Source: Methanoregula sp. (lineage in GTDB: Archaea; Halobacteriota; Methanomicrobia; Methanomicrobiales; Methanospirillaceae). From it: a stretch of DNA of 64,000 bases. Position numbers and translations under genes: made by a program. The notes below the pieces were generated by a model. That model had not been told where the DNA came from, made no database searches, and saw only the letters and a program-made list of their open reading frames with translations. This document shows, piece after piece, positions 44,720-52,419 of this stretch. How positions within the stretch are numbered: position 1 is the stretch's first letter; each line of letters starts with the position of its first letter. The DNA is taken from positions 62,001 to 126,000 of the forward strand of contig NZ_JALOCH010000007.1 in NCBI RefSeq assembly GCF_023227875.1, written 5' to 3'.

Positions 44720-45053
44720 CGTAAAGTACCTTCCCTTCATGCAGTGCAGGATGCAGGACAAGATACGGGGAATTGCCATACTCCTGTACCTGCTCGGGTG
44801 TGACAACAATCAGGTCAATTGCCTGGCCCACGCCATACAATTTCATATAAATATCAGCCGCAACGGTACGCGGGTTGTAATTGCCGGATTTGATCACCAG
44901 GAGATCCAGATCGCTGTCGGGCCCACTTTCTCCCCGTGCTGTTGAGCCAAACAGGATAATTTTTTCAGGTTTTGCACAATTAACAATACGCCGCAGGATC
45001 TCGCTTAAGACTTCTTTGTTGACTTTTCTTTTTTTATTCATACCTTCACTCAT
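44694..45053 (-). CDS. MNT-type minimal nucleotidyltransferase (antitoxin-like)
   Basis: A 119-residue nucleotidyltransferase. The active-site pattern is KIILFGSTARGESGPDSDLDLLVIKSG (about 31-57): GS, then DxD. In characterised pairs this protein AMPylates and silences its HEPN partner. The C-terminus (SPYLVLHPALHEGKVLYD) is typical. ATG 45053 is used; ATG 45041 is also possible. Overlapped by the HEPN gene. Confidence 0.85.
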   Translation of the reverse strand: MSEGMNKKRKVNKEVLSEILRRIVNCAKPEKIILFGSTARGESGPDSDLDLLVIKSGNYNPRTVAADIYMKLYGVGQAIDLIVVTPEQVQEYGNSPYLVLHPALHEGKVLYDAGTASAQ

Positions 45054-45144
45054 ATACCAGATGAAAAAATTTCTGCTTACAGTGAATCTTTTATCTTAAA
45101 TCTTATATGCATATCTGTCAGCAGGAGATTCAACAAAACAAACA

Positions 45145-45614
45145 TCAGTTTTCATGGACTCCTCGTTTCGGCAGTCCATAGAGGTAATGGTCATGCTCTG
45201 TTGCAAGATCCGGTATATCTGTAGTTACAGCAAGGGATGCTGTGTTGCATAATTCCCCAATGAACGGACACACCCCGCAGGAAAAATGTCCAGTTTTAAA
45301 ATTCTGAAAGGAGCAACAAGCAAATTGTAGCAGAAGAATTTCAAAGCGGGCTTCCCGCGACATCCCGCTTTCGATGAGGAATATAGGTGGATTGGCTGCA
45401 CATGCTTCCCAGAATCCATCTGATTCAGGGACTTCCGATGATTTGTGCAACACAGCAGCAAGGGATGAAATACCAAATGCCGAATCCTGCTCTACATCAG
45501 AATCTTCCGGAATAGACTTCAACGTGATAGTATATTTTTTCCGGCCTCAAGATGAACGGGTCCGGATGGCCGGAATACGGATCCATCAAACACAACTTCC
45601 ATTATTTTTGCCAT
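45145..45614 (-). pseudogene. Broken AF2212/DUF104-type antitoxin
   Basis: From ATG 45614 the frame reads MAKIMEVVFDGSVFRPSGPV-HLEAGK, the exact style of these beta-strand antitoxins, and then stops. Adding one base in the T(6) run at 45535-45540 restores KYTITLKSIPEDSD and the remaining open frame to 45145. That frame ends in DIPDLATEHDHYLYGLPKR, the usual C-terminal tag (compare EHDHYLYGTPK in the antitoxin at 57846). Between them lies an unexpected Cys-rich stretch of about 70 residues, probably inserted DNA. No toxin gene follows. Confidence 0.65.
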
Positions 45615-45785
45615 AGTAAGAATCCCTCAATTGTCCAGTAGTGCGTATCTGATTTCTGATGATAACTATAGTCTTTCTGGTACTATAATATTCCAGATCG
45701 TTATAATCGGCATCAATAATTCGGATTTTAAACCCGGATAAATTAGTATCGGCACAACGAGGATGACAATGTCATGCCGGCAGGG

Positions 45786-45834
45786 TGCATGTGACGAACG
45801 GGGGCCTTGCGCCGACAATGGTGACAATCTTCAT
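45786..45834 (-). pseudogene. wecB 5' fragment, copy 2
   Basis: From ATG 45834: MKIVTIVGARPPFVTCT, matching the first 16 or 17 codons of wecB with two changes, and then a stop at 45772. It stands directly downstream of the second MNT/HEPN module. Confidence 0.75.
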
Positions 45835-45865
45835 AAAAAAATCCCTGTGATAATTTTAAAACTTC

Positions 45866-46207
45866 TTATTTGTCGATAATCGTTTTCAATTGGCGTTCAA
45901 GTCGTGGAAGATCCCCGGTGATTGTTGTCCAGAGAATCCACATATCCACATCAAAATACCTGTGTGTGATAAGATTTCTCATCCCTATGATATACTTCCA
46001 GTCAATATCCTGATAGAGCATACAGATCTCTGGGGGAATATTCGTGGCTGCATCTCCCAGCACCTGGATATTCCGGAGAATCGCATCCTGAGTCTTCAGA
46101 TCGTGTAAAAATTCTTCGTATGTCATACCCTGTGTAAAGTGCAGGATACGATGAATCGCATTATCCATGTCATCGAGAAAAAGATGAACGTTCCTTTTTT
46201 CAGACAT
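45866..46207 (-). CDS. HepT-like HEPN toxin (DUF86)
   Basis: A 113-residue helical protein beginning MSEKRNVHLFLDDMDNAI. The DUF86 ribonuclease motif RxxxxHxY is intact in GMRNLITHRYFDVD (about 78-91); His and Tyr are the catalytic residue and the AMPylation target in MntA/HepT pairs. ILRNIQVLGDAATNIP is the usual central helix. Overlaps mntA by 8 bp. Confidence 0.88.
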   Translation of the reverse strand: MSEKRNVHLFLDDMDNAIHRILHFTQGMTYEEFLHDLKTQDAILRNIQVLGDAATNIPPEICMLYQDIDWKYIIGMRNLITHRYFDVDMWILWTTITGDLPRLERQLKTIIDK

Positions 46208-46493
46208 AAAGCACATCTCTTTCCACCGTTTGCCTGATCGCAGGTTTAAGTGCCCGCGGGGTGGTCAGATCGACATCGGTGTTCAGTGCAAGACGAAGGT
46301 AATCCCGGAGTTCCAGGAATTTGAACATACCGACAGGTTCTGAAAAATCAACGATAAGGTCCAGATCACTGGTCTCAGTATTCTCGTTCCTCGCTACTGA
46401 GCCAAAAATCCCGATAGATTTAACATGAAACCGAGATTCAAGCTCGCCTTTTAAGGATAAGAGAATCGCAACAAACTCTTTCCGGGTTTTCAT
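46200..46493 (-). CDS. MntA-like nucleotidyltransferase antitoxin
   Basis: A 97-residue minimal nucleotidyltransferase starting at MKTRKEFVAILLSLKGEL. The active site is SIGIFGSVARNENTETSDLDLIVDF (about 27-51), with GSxARxE and DxD. LRLALNTDVDLTTPRALKPAI follows the family pattern. The frame is open to 46550, but ATG 46493 is the family-like start. It neutralises the HepT-like protein encoded next. Confidence 0.87.
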   Translation of the reverse strand: MKTRKEFVAILLSLKGELESRFHVKSIGIFGSVARNENTETSDLDLIVDFSEPVGMFKFLELRDYLRLALNTDVDLTTPRALKPAIRQTVERDVLYV

Positions 46494-46552
46494 ATACAGG
46501 GTATGTAAGCTTCCCGTGTATATTAGTGCAGCGAGAAACGAGGAATTCAATT

Positions 46553-46699
46553 TTACCTGAAAAAAATATCCGACATCTCCGGGTCATAATGCTGGCCGGT
46601 ATGCACGAGGATCTCAGTGTGTTCCTTCCGGAGTTCACGGGAGACCGGGGCACACTTGACGAACTGGGGCCTTGCCCCGACAATCGTGACGATCTTCAT
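46553..46699 (-). pseudogene. wecB 5' fragment, copy 1 (at the original site)
   Basis: 48 codons from ATG 46699 match wecB (GARPQFVKCAPVSREL, EILVHTGQHYDPEMSDIFF) and then end at TAA 46555-46553. The ATG overlaps the wecC stop as ATGA, so this is where wecB originally followed wecC. The match to the intact wecB stops abruptly after the FF codons. Confidence 0.85.
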
Positions 46700-48138
46700 G
46701 GCAAAGCAATCCGAATCGGATGCTCATTCTTGTCCCCGCGTCCGATACCCTTGTAGACAAAACCGGCATTGATAAACATATCAGGATCGATCACATTCCT
46801 CCCGTCAACAATGACAATGGTGTCATGACCGCATGCCTTCCGGATCCCTGCCGGTGAAATATTTTTGTACTCAGTGTGCCCGGTAAAAAGGATCACAGCA
46901 TCCGCACCTGCCAGCACAGTATCAATATCGTGATCAATCGGGACATCCGGATACGAATCGACCCACGGGTCATGCACAGTAACTTCGCCACCGGCTTCAA
47001 GCACCAGATCCCGGAATGGTTCTGCTGGCGTATTGCGGGCATCGTCAGAGTTCGCGAGGAATGCCCAGCCAAGAAGCGCAATCTTCGATCCCCGTATTGT
47101 TTTTCCAATCCGTCCCAGACCAAGAGTTGTTAATGTGAACATGTGACGGGGCATGAAATCGTTAATGTTCCGGGCGAGGACAAAGAGCGAATCTTTCCCG
47201 GCAGGATAATCCAGCTGCCCCCCGAGAACCTTCACTCCCCGCTCAAGATGATAGGTATCTTTTGTCAGGCAATGTCCCCCGACACCAGCGCCAGGCCAGA
47301 GAATTGCACGGGTGATCCCTTCTCCTTTGAGGGAATCGATACCGCTCCGCACATCATAGAAATTAATCCCCATCGCCTCGCAGTACAATGCCAGTTCATT
47401 TGCTGCTGCGATCTGCAGGTCCCGAAACGTATTTTCCGCAGTCTTGGTCACCTCAGCAGCAGTTGCCGTCATCGGGATGATGCGACCTTTCGTAAGGATC
47501 GGTGAATACAGATAGGTCGCCCGCTGCGTACTCACATCATCGATACCACCCACAATCCGGTCATGCTCCTGGATGTTCCGGAGCAGTCGTCCCACCATCA
47601 CGCGTTCCGGGGCATGAACAAGAGCGAAATCGCAACCTGCTTTCATACCGGATTCCTCTTCAAGGATCTGACGGGCAATTCCGGTTGTCGTTCCCGGCGT
47701 GATTGTCGACTCCAGGACAACGAGCATCCCCGGTTTGAGATACCGCCCGACATTTTTTACACCATCAAACAGTGCAGAGAAGTCCGGCAGCAGGTCATTC
47801 TTATTCAAAAACGGGGTCTGGATGGCAAGTGTAACAACATCGAGTTCCGAGATCTTGGAAAAGTCAGATGTGCAGACAAACTTCCCTGCACGAGCAACCT
47901 TCGCGAGGAGGTCATCAAGTCCCGGCTCCTCACCTTTCAGCGGGCTCTCGCCCCGGTTGAGCATGGCGATCTTGTAGCCAGAGGTGGGAGAGTCGCGCTG
48001 GAACCCGTATACCCGCTCAAATGCAGGTGAATCCGCAAAGAGCGCGGCTGCAGGAATACCGACATACCCCATGCCGATGACCCCGATGGTTCTGATAGGC
48101 CCGCGCTTGTTGATAAGCGATGATAGTACTGAGTCCAT
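46696..48138 (-). CDS. wecC: UDP-N-acetyl-D-mannosamine-type dehydrogenase
   Basis: A 480-residue UDP-sugar dehydrogenase oxidising C6 to a uronate with NAD. NAD site IRTIGVIGMGYVGIPAAALFAD (about 16-37). Middle TKTAENTFRDLQIAAANELALYCEA. Catalytic Cys in WPGAGVGGHCLTKDTYHL (about 268). C-terminal FTGHTEYKNISPAGIRK. It is longer than usual (about 420-430) because of an extended region after residue 50. ATG 48138 is preferred (GGTGATT ribosome-binding site); GTG 48147 is in frame. The stop overlaps the wecB fragment start. Confidence 0.9.
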   Translation of the reverse strand: MDSVLSSLINKRGPIRTIGVIGMGYVGIPAAALFADSPAFERVYGFQRDSPTSGYKIAMLNRGESPLKGEEPGLDDLLAKVARAGKFVCTSDFSKISELDVVTLAIQTPFLNKNDLLPDFSALFDGVKNVGRYLKPGMLVVLESTITPGTTTGIARQILEEESGMKAGCDFALVHAPERVMVGRLLRNIQEHDRIVGGIDDVSTQRATYLYSPILTKGRIIPMTATAAEVTKTAENTFRDLQIAAANELALYCEAMGINFYDVRSGIDSLKGEGITRAILWPGAGVGGHCLTKDTYHLERGVKVLGGQLDYPAGKDSLFVLARNINDFMPRHMFTLTTLGLGRIGKTIRGSKIALLGWAFLANSDDARNTPAEPFRDLVLEAGGEVTVHDPWVDSYPDVPIDHDIDTVLAGADAVILFTGHTEYKNISPAGIRKACGHDTIVIVDGRNVIDPDMFINAGFVYKGIGRGDKNEHPIRIALP

Positions 48139-48156
48139 GACAATCACCGGATTCGT

Positions 48157-49065
48157 TCAGGAGAATCCATGAGTTATCTGCTCAGATACGCGGAGGTTCT
48201 GCAACGCCTGCTCCGGCGTGATCGGGAATGGTTTCTTTGCCGAAGCACATTCGAGGAACGTCGACAGTTCCCGCTTCAGGGGTTCCTGTTTATTGACAAG
48301 AACTTTCTCGATAATATTTTCCTGCACATACCGATCATGCACGATTGTGTACTGCCCGGGTTTTCGGTATATTGCAATCTCCTGGGTCATGTAGTCGCCT
48401 TCAATCGTGCAGTCCTCCTGCTCGATATAGATCATCCGGATCTTCTTGGAGGATTTGCGGCTCGCGGACATGTACACGGTCGTACCATTAATCGCAATCA
48501 GTGCACCGCAAACATCGGCATTGCCCGCGCTGTGCAGGGAATAGTCCTCTCGGGGGAAGAGATTGAAGATCACATCGATGTCGTGGATCATGAGATCCTC
48601 GACAACCGAGGTCCCGGTGATCCGGGAAGAGGCCGGGTTATGGCGTTTCGTCTCGATGTAGAGGGGTTTATTGATCATCCTGCGGATCTCATCGATGATC
48701 GGGTTGAACCGCTCGATGTGTCCCACACCGACGGTCAGGTCTTTCGGGATGATTTTGACGAGTGCTTCTGCCTGTGCGGAGGTCTGGCAGATCGGCTTCT
48801 CGATCAGGGCATTGACGCCGCCAGCGAAGACCTTTGCCGCCACATCGTGATGGAACGGGGTCGGGACGCAGATGCTGACCGCATCGACCTTTTCCAGCAG
48901 GGCTTCGACACTCGGGGCAACCTGTCCGTCATTCGCCTTCGCAACTTCCGTTGCCGCGTTTGTATTCAGGTCGGTGATCCATAACGAATCAACCTGCTTC
49001 AGTTCTGAATAGACACGGGCATGGTTCCTGCCCATGACCCCGACACCGATGACTCCGACATCCAT
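48157..49065 (-). CDS. Gfo/Idh/MocA oxidoreductase, UDP-GlcNAc(A) 3-dehydrogenase-like
   Basis: A 302-residue sugar oxidoreductase. Rossmann start MDVGVIGVGVMGRNHARVYSEL (1-22), SICVPTPFHHDVAAK, the catalytic EKPICQTSAQAEALV (about 89, Lys) and VGHIERFNPIIDEIRR. In Methanococcus and in WbpB/WlbA systems such proteins oxidise C3 of UDP-GlcNAc or its uronate ahead of an aminotransferase. Directly downstream (2 bp) of the matching aminotransferase and upstream of wecC. Confidence 0.85.
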   Translation of the reverse strand: MDVGVIGVGVMGRNHARVYSELKQVDSLWITDLNTNAATEVAKANDGQVAPSVEALLEKVDAVSICVPTPFHHDVAAKVFAGGVNALIEKPICQTSAQAEALVKIIPKDLTVGVGHIERFNPIIDEIRRMINKPLYIETKRHNPASSRITGTSVVEDLMIHDIDVIFNLFPREDYSLHSAGNADVCGALIAINGTTVYMSASRKSSKKIRMIYIEQEDCTIEGDYMTQEIAIYRKPGQYTIVHDRYVQENIIEKVLVNKQEPLKRELSTFLECASAKKPFPITPEQALQNLRVSEQITHGFS

Positions 49066-49067
49066 GT

Positions 49068-50165
49068 TTAGTTTACTCCGTTTATTGTTGTGCAGATCTC
49101 TTCAAGCATTGGCTTGGTCACATTCGGGTGCACCGGCAGGGAGAGTACCTCATCACAGAGTTGCTCGGCAACCGGGCAGGAGACCGTGGGATTCATCTCC
49201 TGGTACACGGGCTGCCTGTGGATGGGTATCGGGTAGTGGACCGCGGTGCCAATCCCGCGATCTGCGAGACATTTCATGAACTCCGCCCGGTTCATCGGGA
49301 ACTCCGGCGCGATCCGGATCACGTACTGGTGATAGACGTGGGTCGAATCCGGCATGCGGTACGGGGTGATCAGGCCCTCTACGGAAAGATGGGAATTGAG
49401 GTACGATGCATTCGCGATCCGCAGGGCGTTGAAGTCCGGGAGTTTTTTCATCTGCTCGCACCCGATCGCCCCACCAATATCCGTCATCCGGTAGTTATAC
49501 CCGATCATGACGTGGCGGTACTTCTCGCTCTGGCCATGGCTGATGAATATCCTCATCTTCGTCGCGTATGCATCGTCATTGGTCGTGACGATCCCGCCTT
49601 CACCCGTTGTCATGTTCTTCGTCGGATAGAAAGAGAAACAGCTGGCTTTTCCGAATCCTCCAATCCGCTTCCCGCTATATTCTGCCCCGTGTGCCTGGGC
49701 CGCATCTTCAATCAGTGCGAGTTTATGATCATCGCAGATCTCCCGGACCGGTCGGATATCAAATGGCTGGCCGAAGAGGTGAACACCGATGACTGCTTTT
49801 GTCTTCTTCGTCACGGCTTCCGCAACGGATCCGGGATTGATATTGAATGTCTTCGCATCCACATCGACAAAAACCGGTTTTGCACCGCACATTGAGACAC
49901 AGCTTGCAGTGGCGAAGAATGAGAACGTGGGAACGATGACCTCGTCGCCGGGCTTGATCCCGGCGCATGCGACCGCAGTGTGGAGTGCTGCGGTCCCGCT
50001 GTTCACGGCAATTGCATGTTTCACGCCGCAGTAGTCTGCAAATGTTCTCTCAAATTCCGCGACGGCGGGTCCCTGGGCGAGCATACCGGATTTGATTACG
50101 GCTGCCACGGCTGCCTGTTCTTCCGCGCCGGTCGAGGGTTGGGCGATGGGGATCTTCTGCACCAT
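49068..50165 (-). CDS. DegT/DnrJ/EryC1 aminotransferase (WbpE/WlbC-like, C3 amination)
   Basis: A 365-residue PLP enzyme. PLP Lys in FSFYPTKNMTTGEGGIVTT (about 183), Asp in LIEDAAQAHGAEYSGK (about 156), AVNSGTAALHTAVACAGIKPGDEVIVP (about 54). Start MVQKIPIAQPSTGAEEQAAVAAV as in WbpE/WlbC. With the 3-dehydrogenase this would give a 3-amino UDP-sugar. The acetyltransferase (WbpD) needed to complete a 2,3-diacetamido sugar was not seen. First gene of the leftward wec-type operon. Confidence 0.88.
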   Translation of the reverse strand: MVQKIPIAQPSTGAEEQAAVAAVIKSGMLAQGPAVAEFERTFADYCGVKHAIAVNSGTAALHTAVACAGIKPGDEVIVPTFSFFATASCVSMCGAKPVFVDVDAKTFNINPGSVAEAVTKKTKAVIGVHLFGQPFDIRPVREICDDHKLALIEDAAQAHGAEYSGKRIGGFGKASCFSFYPTKNMTTGEGGIVTTNDDAYATKMRIFISHGQSEKYRHVMIGYNYRMTDIGGAIGCEQMKKLPDFNALRIANASYLNSHLSVEGLITPYRMPDSTHVYHQYVIRIAPEFPMNRAEFMKCLADRGIGTAVHYPIPIHRQPVYQEMNPTVSCPVAEQLCDEVLSLPVHPNVTKPMLEEICTTINGVN

Positions 50166-50319
50166 GGTTTCAACGTACGTATGGAATTTACAACCACTTA
50201 TTTCAGAGGGTTGGATAATAGTGGCGTAATGACTCGTGGGATCGCGTATTTCTGGTGAGATTCCCGAAATACCAGAGGCCGGGAATTCCGATGCAGCCGG
50301 ATAATTGATCGTCCTTACC

Positions 50320-50540
50320 GGACAGCATGGACACCCGTCAGGGGTGATAATGGGGTCTGGTGCGGGACCTCATCTCTTCCCCAGTCAAAAGGAGCCCGTA
50401 TCGGGCTCCGCTCACATCTCCGGAAAAAGATGGACACGGTGATTGGCAAACCGTGTCCACATTCAGGATCGCCCTGATTCCACACGCCGGAGAATATGGG
50501 CATCAGGTACCATATGATGTCCACCGGTAACCGTGGCCGG
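50320..50540. ncRNA. Candidate structured RNA or multi-hairpin leader
   Basis: The 550-bp space between the aminotransferase and vapC holds a run of stem-loops: CACCC/GGGTG (about 50332-50345), GGAGCCCG-TAT-CGGGCTCC (50391-50409, perfect), TGGACACGGT-9 nt-ACCGTGTCCA (50431-50459, perfect 10-bp stem), CAGG/CCTG (about 50465-50476) and CCACCGGTAACCGTGG (about 50521-50536). No protein frame covers it. The function is unknown; it could be the 5' leader of the wec operon on the minus strand or a separate RNA. The rest of the spacer (50166-50319, 50541-50718) shows nothing clear. Confidence 0.4.
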
Positions 50541-50718
50541 GAAAACGCACTTCCGATCCCTCATGGATAAAAAAACACAAGGCCGGCCACCATGATGTAG
50601 ACTTTTTTTAGGGTTCTGAACAGGAAAAAAGGAGGATTATTGGGGGTTAACCGCCGGAATTGTGTATTTTTGGCATTCCGTACGAAACTGAACCCGGTGC
50701 CCGTAATCGTACCGAAAA

Positions 50719-51130
50719 TTATTCCAGCAGCATCACAGTGCACGCTTTTCTGGCTGCGGATGAAAGTTCTTTATCTGCCGTGAACAGCGTGGCCCTGTGA
50801 TGTACCGCTGCGGCAACGAACAGCGCATCGTAAAGTGAGATGTTGAGCTCGCAGGCCAGGCCGAGTGCCGGCGGGATCAATTGACCGGAGGGGATTGTTT
50901 CGCAGAGATCATTGATGAACAGGGTGGCATCATCGAGCATGATCTTCACATCCCCGGGACGTTCCTCCCCGGATGAAATCCGTTTCAGGGCAACATTTGC
51001 CACCTCCGCCAATGCAAGATCCACCGTAACGCAATCCATCCAGGTTATTTTTGATCGCCTTTGCGGTCAGCGCTTCCGGAAAAAAGATCGCGGCAATGAC
51101 ACCGGAATCGAGCACGGTCTTACCGGACAT
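50719..51130 (-). pseudogene. VapC-like PIN toxin, one-base frameshift
   Basis: From ATG 51130: MSGKTVLDSGVIAAIFFPEALTAKAIKNN, with the first PIN Asp in LDSG. The frame then leaves near 51040, and the rest continues one base off as WMDCVTVDLALAEVANVALKRI through LACELNISLYDALFVAAAVHHRATLFTADKEL, with the later PIN Asp residues. Together these make one full PIN protein of about 136 residues. The stop at 50719 is normal. Either truly inactivated or a sequence error of one base. Coupled to vapB. Confidence 0.75.
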
Positions 51131-51344
51131 CGCGGGCCTCACGGATGATCCGGGCCGCAGACATGCCGGCACTCATCGATTCAAATCGTGTCTGCGCATG
51201 TGCAAGAAGCTGTTCTCTGCGTTTGGTTCTGACCGTATCTTCGATAAGGGCCCGGATCTCTTCCTGGCATCCGCTTCCCGAAAGTTCGTCGATCATCTTT
51301 CGGACCCGGGAATCGATCCGGATACTGTACACAGAAGTTGCCAT
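51120..51344 (-). CDS. VapB-like antitoxin
   Basis: A 74-residue protein: MATSVYSIRIDSRVRKMIDELSGSG gives a ribbon-helix-helix DNA-binding half, and the charged C-terminal tail (RREQLLAHAQTRFESMSAGMSAARIIREARDVR) is the toxin-binding part. Overlaps vapC by 11 bp. A pair of 10-bp palindromes lies just upstream (51351-51373), fitting autoregulation. Confidence 0.8.
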   Translation of the reverse strand: MATSVYSIRIDSRVRKMIDELSGSGCQEEIRALIEDTVRTKRREQLLAHAQTRFESMSAGMSAARIIREARDVR

Positions 51345-51350
51345 AGATCA

Positions 51351-51373
51351 TTGTTTACAATTGTTGTATACAA
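51351..51373. promoter_or_regulatory. Probable VapB operator (paired palindromes)
   Basis: TTGTTTACAA, three bases, then TTGTATACAA (perfect palindrome). The boxes are 13 bp apart and begin 7 bp upstream of the vapB start, the usual place for RHH-antitoxin autorepression. Confidence 0.5.
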
Positions 51374-51630
51374 AAACATTGCCTTTTTTTGCGCAACCGG
51401 AATCCTGCAATATTCATCCCGATGGGCCGTAAGTTCGTGCATTCTCCCCCGTTTCAGGGACTCCGGATTTATTCAGCCAGGCATATCGTATATCCGCTCC
51501 AACACGATTGTGCCACACGGTCGGGGACAGGCTGGTGGAACCGAAACGCTCCTCCTCATGATTCACCTGCGGAGAGCGTACGCTCTCGCGTTCCATTCAG
51601 CCCCACCCGGCATGCGGCAGGATTAAAAAA
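51374..51630. other. Spacer without a recognised gene
   Basis: 257 bp between the vapB operator and the hypothetical gene at 51631. Short antisense frames only; nothing resembling a known protein or RNA was seen. Confidence 0.4.
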
Positions 51631-52290
51631 ATGCAAACAGGGAACAAAAAGAACGAGACGAACCTGGAGATTGCAGATGTTTCCAGGAATGATGGATCGC
51701 AGATTGCCGGTTCAGGACATGTTGCCGGATGCACAGCATGTACCGGCTGCAGGTCCACGGTAACGCAGGAAGAACAGAAAACGGCCATAGATCAGACCGG
51801 AAAACCGACGGCAGCGGCCGGACGGGATACCGGTCCGGTCAGGCTGAAGAAACCGATAGCGGCAATACGCGAAGCAAAACGACGGGCCGTGATATGGGGA
51901 TTCTCCGTGGCCGATGTGGTATCAGAATACGATCTTCCGTATGATTTCGTAGCCATCAGGGAGGGCATCACGAGTTTTGTCTGTGTCCGGCGCGTGAACT
52001 CGTCATGGTTCAATATTGACATGATCACGAGAAGATGCAAAAAACAGATTGATGCATTCCGGTCGATGAACATGCAGCAGGGTCTCATCTTCGAGCTCTG
52101 GGTGCGCGGGTATGCAAGAGCATTCTACCGGTACCGTGTGTTGCCGGATACAATCGAGGAAACCGGTATTGTTCCGGAGCCGGAAACACGGGCGGGGAAA
52201 AAAGCCCTTCATGATGCGATGACGAAGGCTGCCAAACCGGAGAGGGCCGATGAAAAACTCGACGGGGATACGTCATTGACGATCGGATAA
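51631..52290 (+). CDS. Conserved hypothetical protein (methanogen-type)
   Basis: 219 residues. The first 75 are low-complexity with a CTACTGC motif (two Cys pairs). The conserved-looking core is about 85-185: VADVVSEYDLPYDFVAIREGITSFVCVRRVNSSWFNIDMITRRCKKQIDAF and IFELWVRGYARAFYRYRVLPDTIEETG. The alternation of an acidic DFVAIR strand with later FELWVRG...RYRV strands could be a restriction-endonuclease-like fold, but the catalytic residues cannot be assigned with confidence. A T-rich tract follows the stop. Monocistronic, facing the WbpO-like gene. Confidence 0.6.
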   Translation: MQTGNKKNETNLEIADVSRNDGSQIAGSGHVAGCTACTGCRSTVTQEEQKTAIDQTGKPTAAAGRDTGPVRLKKPIAAIREAKRRAVIWGFSVADVVSEYDLPYDFVAIREGITSFVCVRRVNSSWFNIDMITRRCKKQIDAFRSMNMQQGLIFELWVRGYARAFYRYRVLPDTIEETGIVPEPETRAGKKALHDAMTKAAKPERADEKLDGDTSLTIG

Positions 52291-52315
52291 TTCTTTTTTT
52301 ATACTTTTTTTACGA
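52291..52315 (+). terminator. T-rich archaeal-type terminator
   Basis: TTCTTTTTTTATACTTTTTTT follows directly after the stop at 52290. Runs of T on the coding strand are the usual archaeal termination signal. Confidence 0.45.
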
Positions 52316-52419
52316 TTGTCAAAAAAGTAATGCAAGAAGTGAAAGTCATTTTACGACAACGGATAAGATGCCTTGATGAAAAGGACTGCAAAAAATAACG
52401 TAAAAAATCCTACCGGATA

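Noticed and set aside
45145..45522. Cys-rich 125-residue frame as a new protein
   Set aside because: Its ends match the start and tail of an AF2212-type antitoxin once a base is added, so it is better explained as a broken antitoxin with inserted DNA.
48169..48984. 271-residue plus-strand frame
   Set aside because: Exact antisense of the Gfo/Idh oxidoreductase; no domain pattern.
49128..49895. 255-residue plus-strand frame
   Set aside because: Antisense of the well-supported aminotransferase.
50391..50459. The two perfect hairpins as simple terminators
   Set aside because: They lie upstream of one gene and downstream of none in a suitable place, and no T-tract follows either stem.
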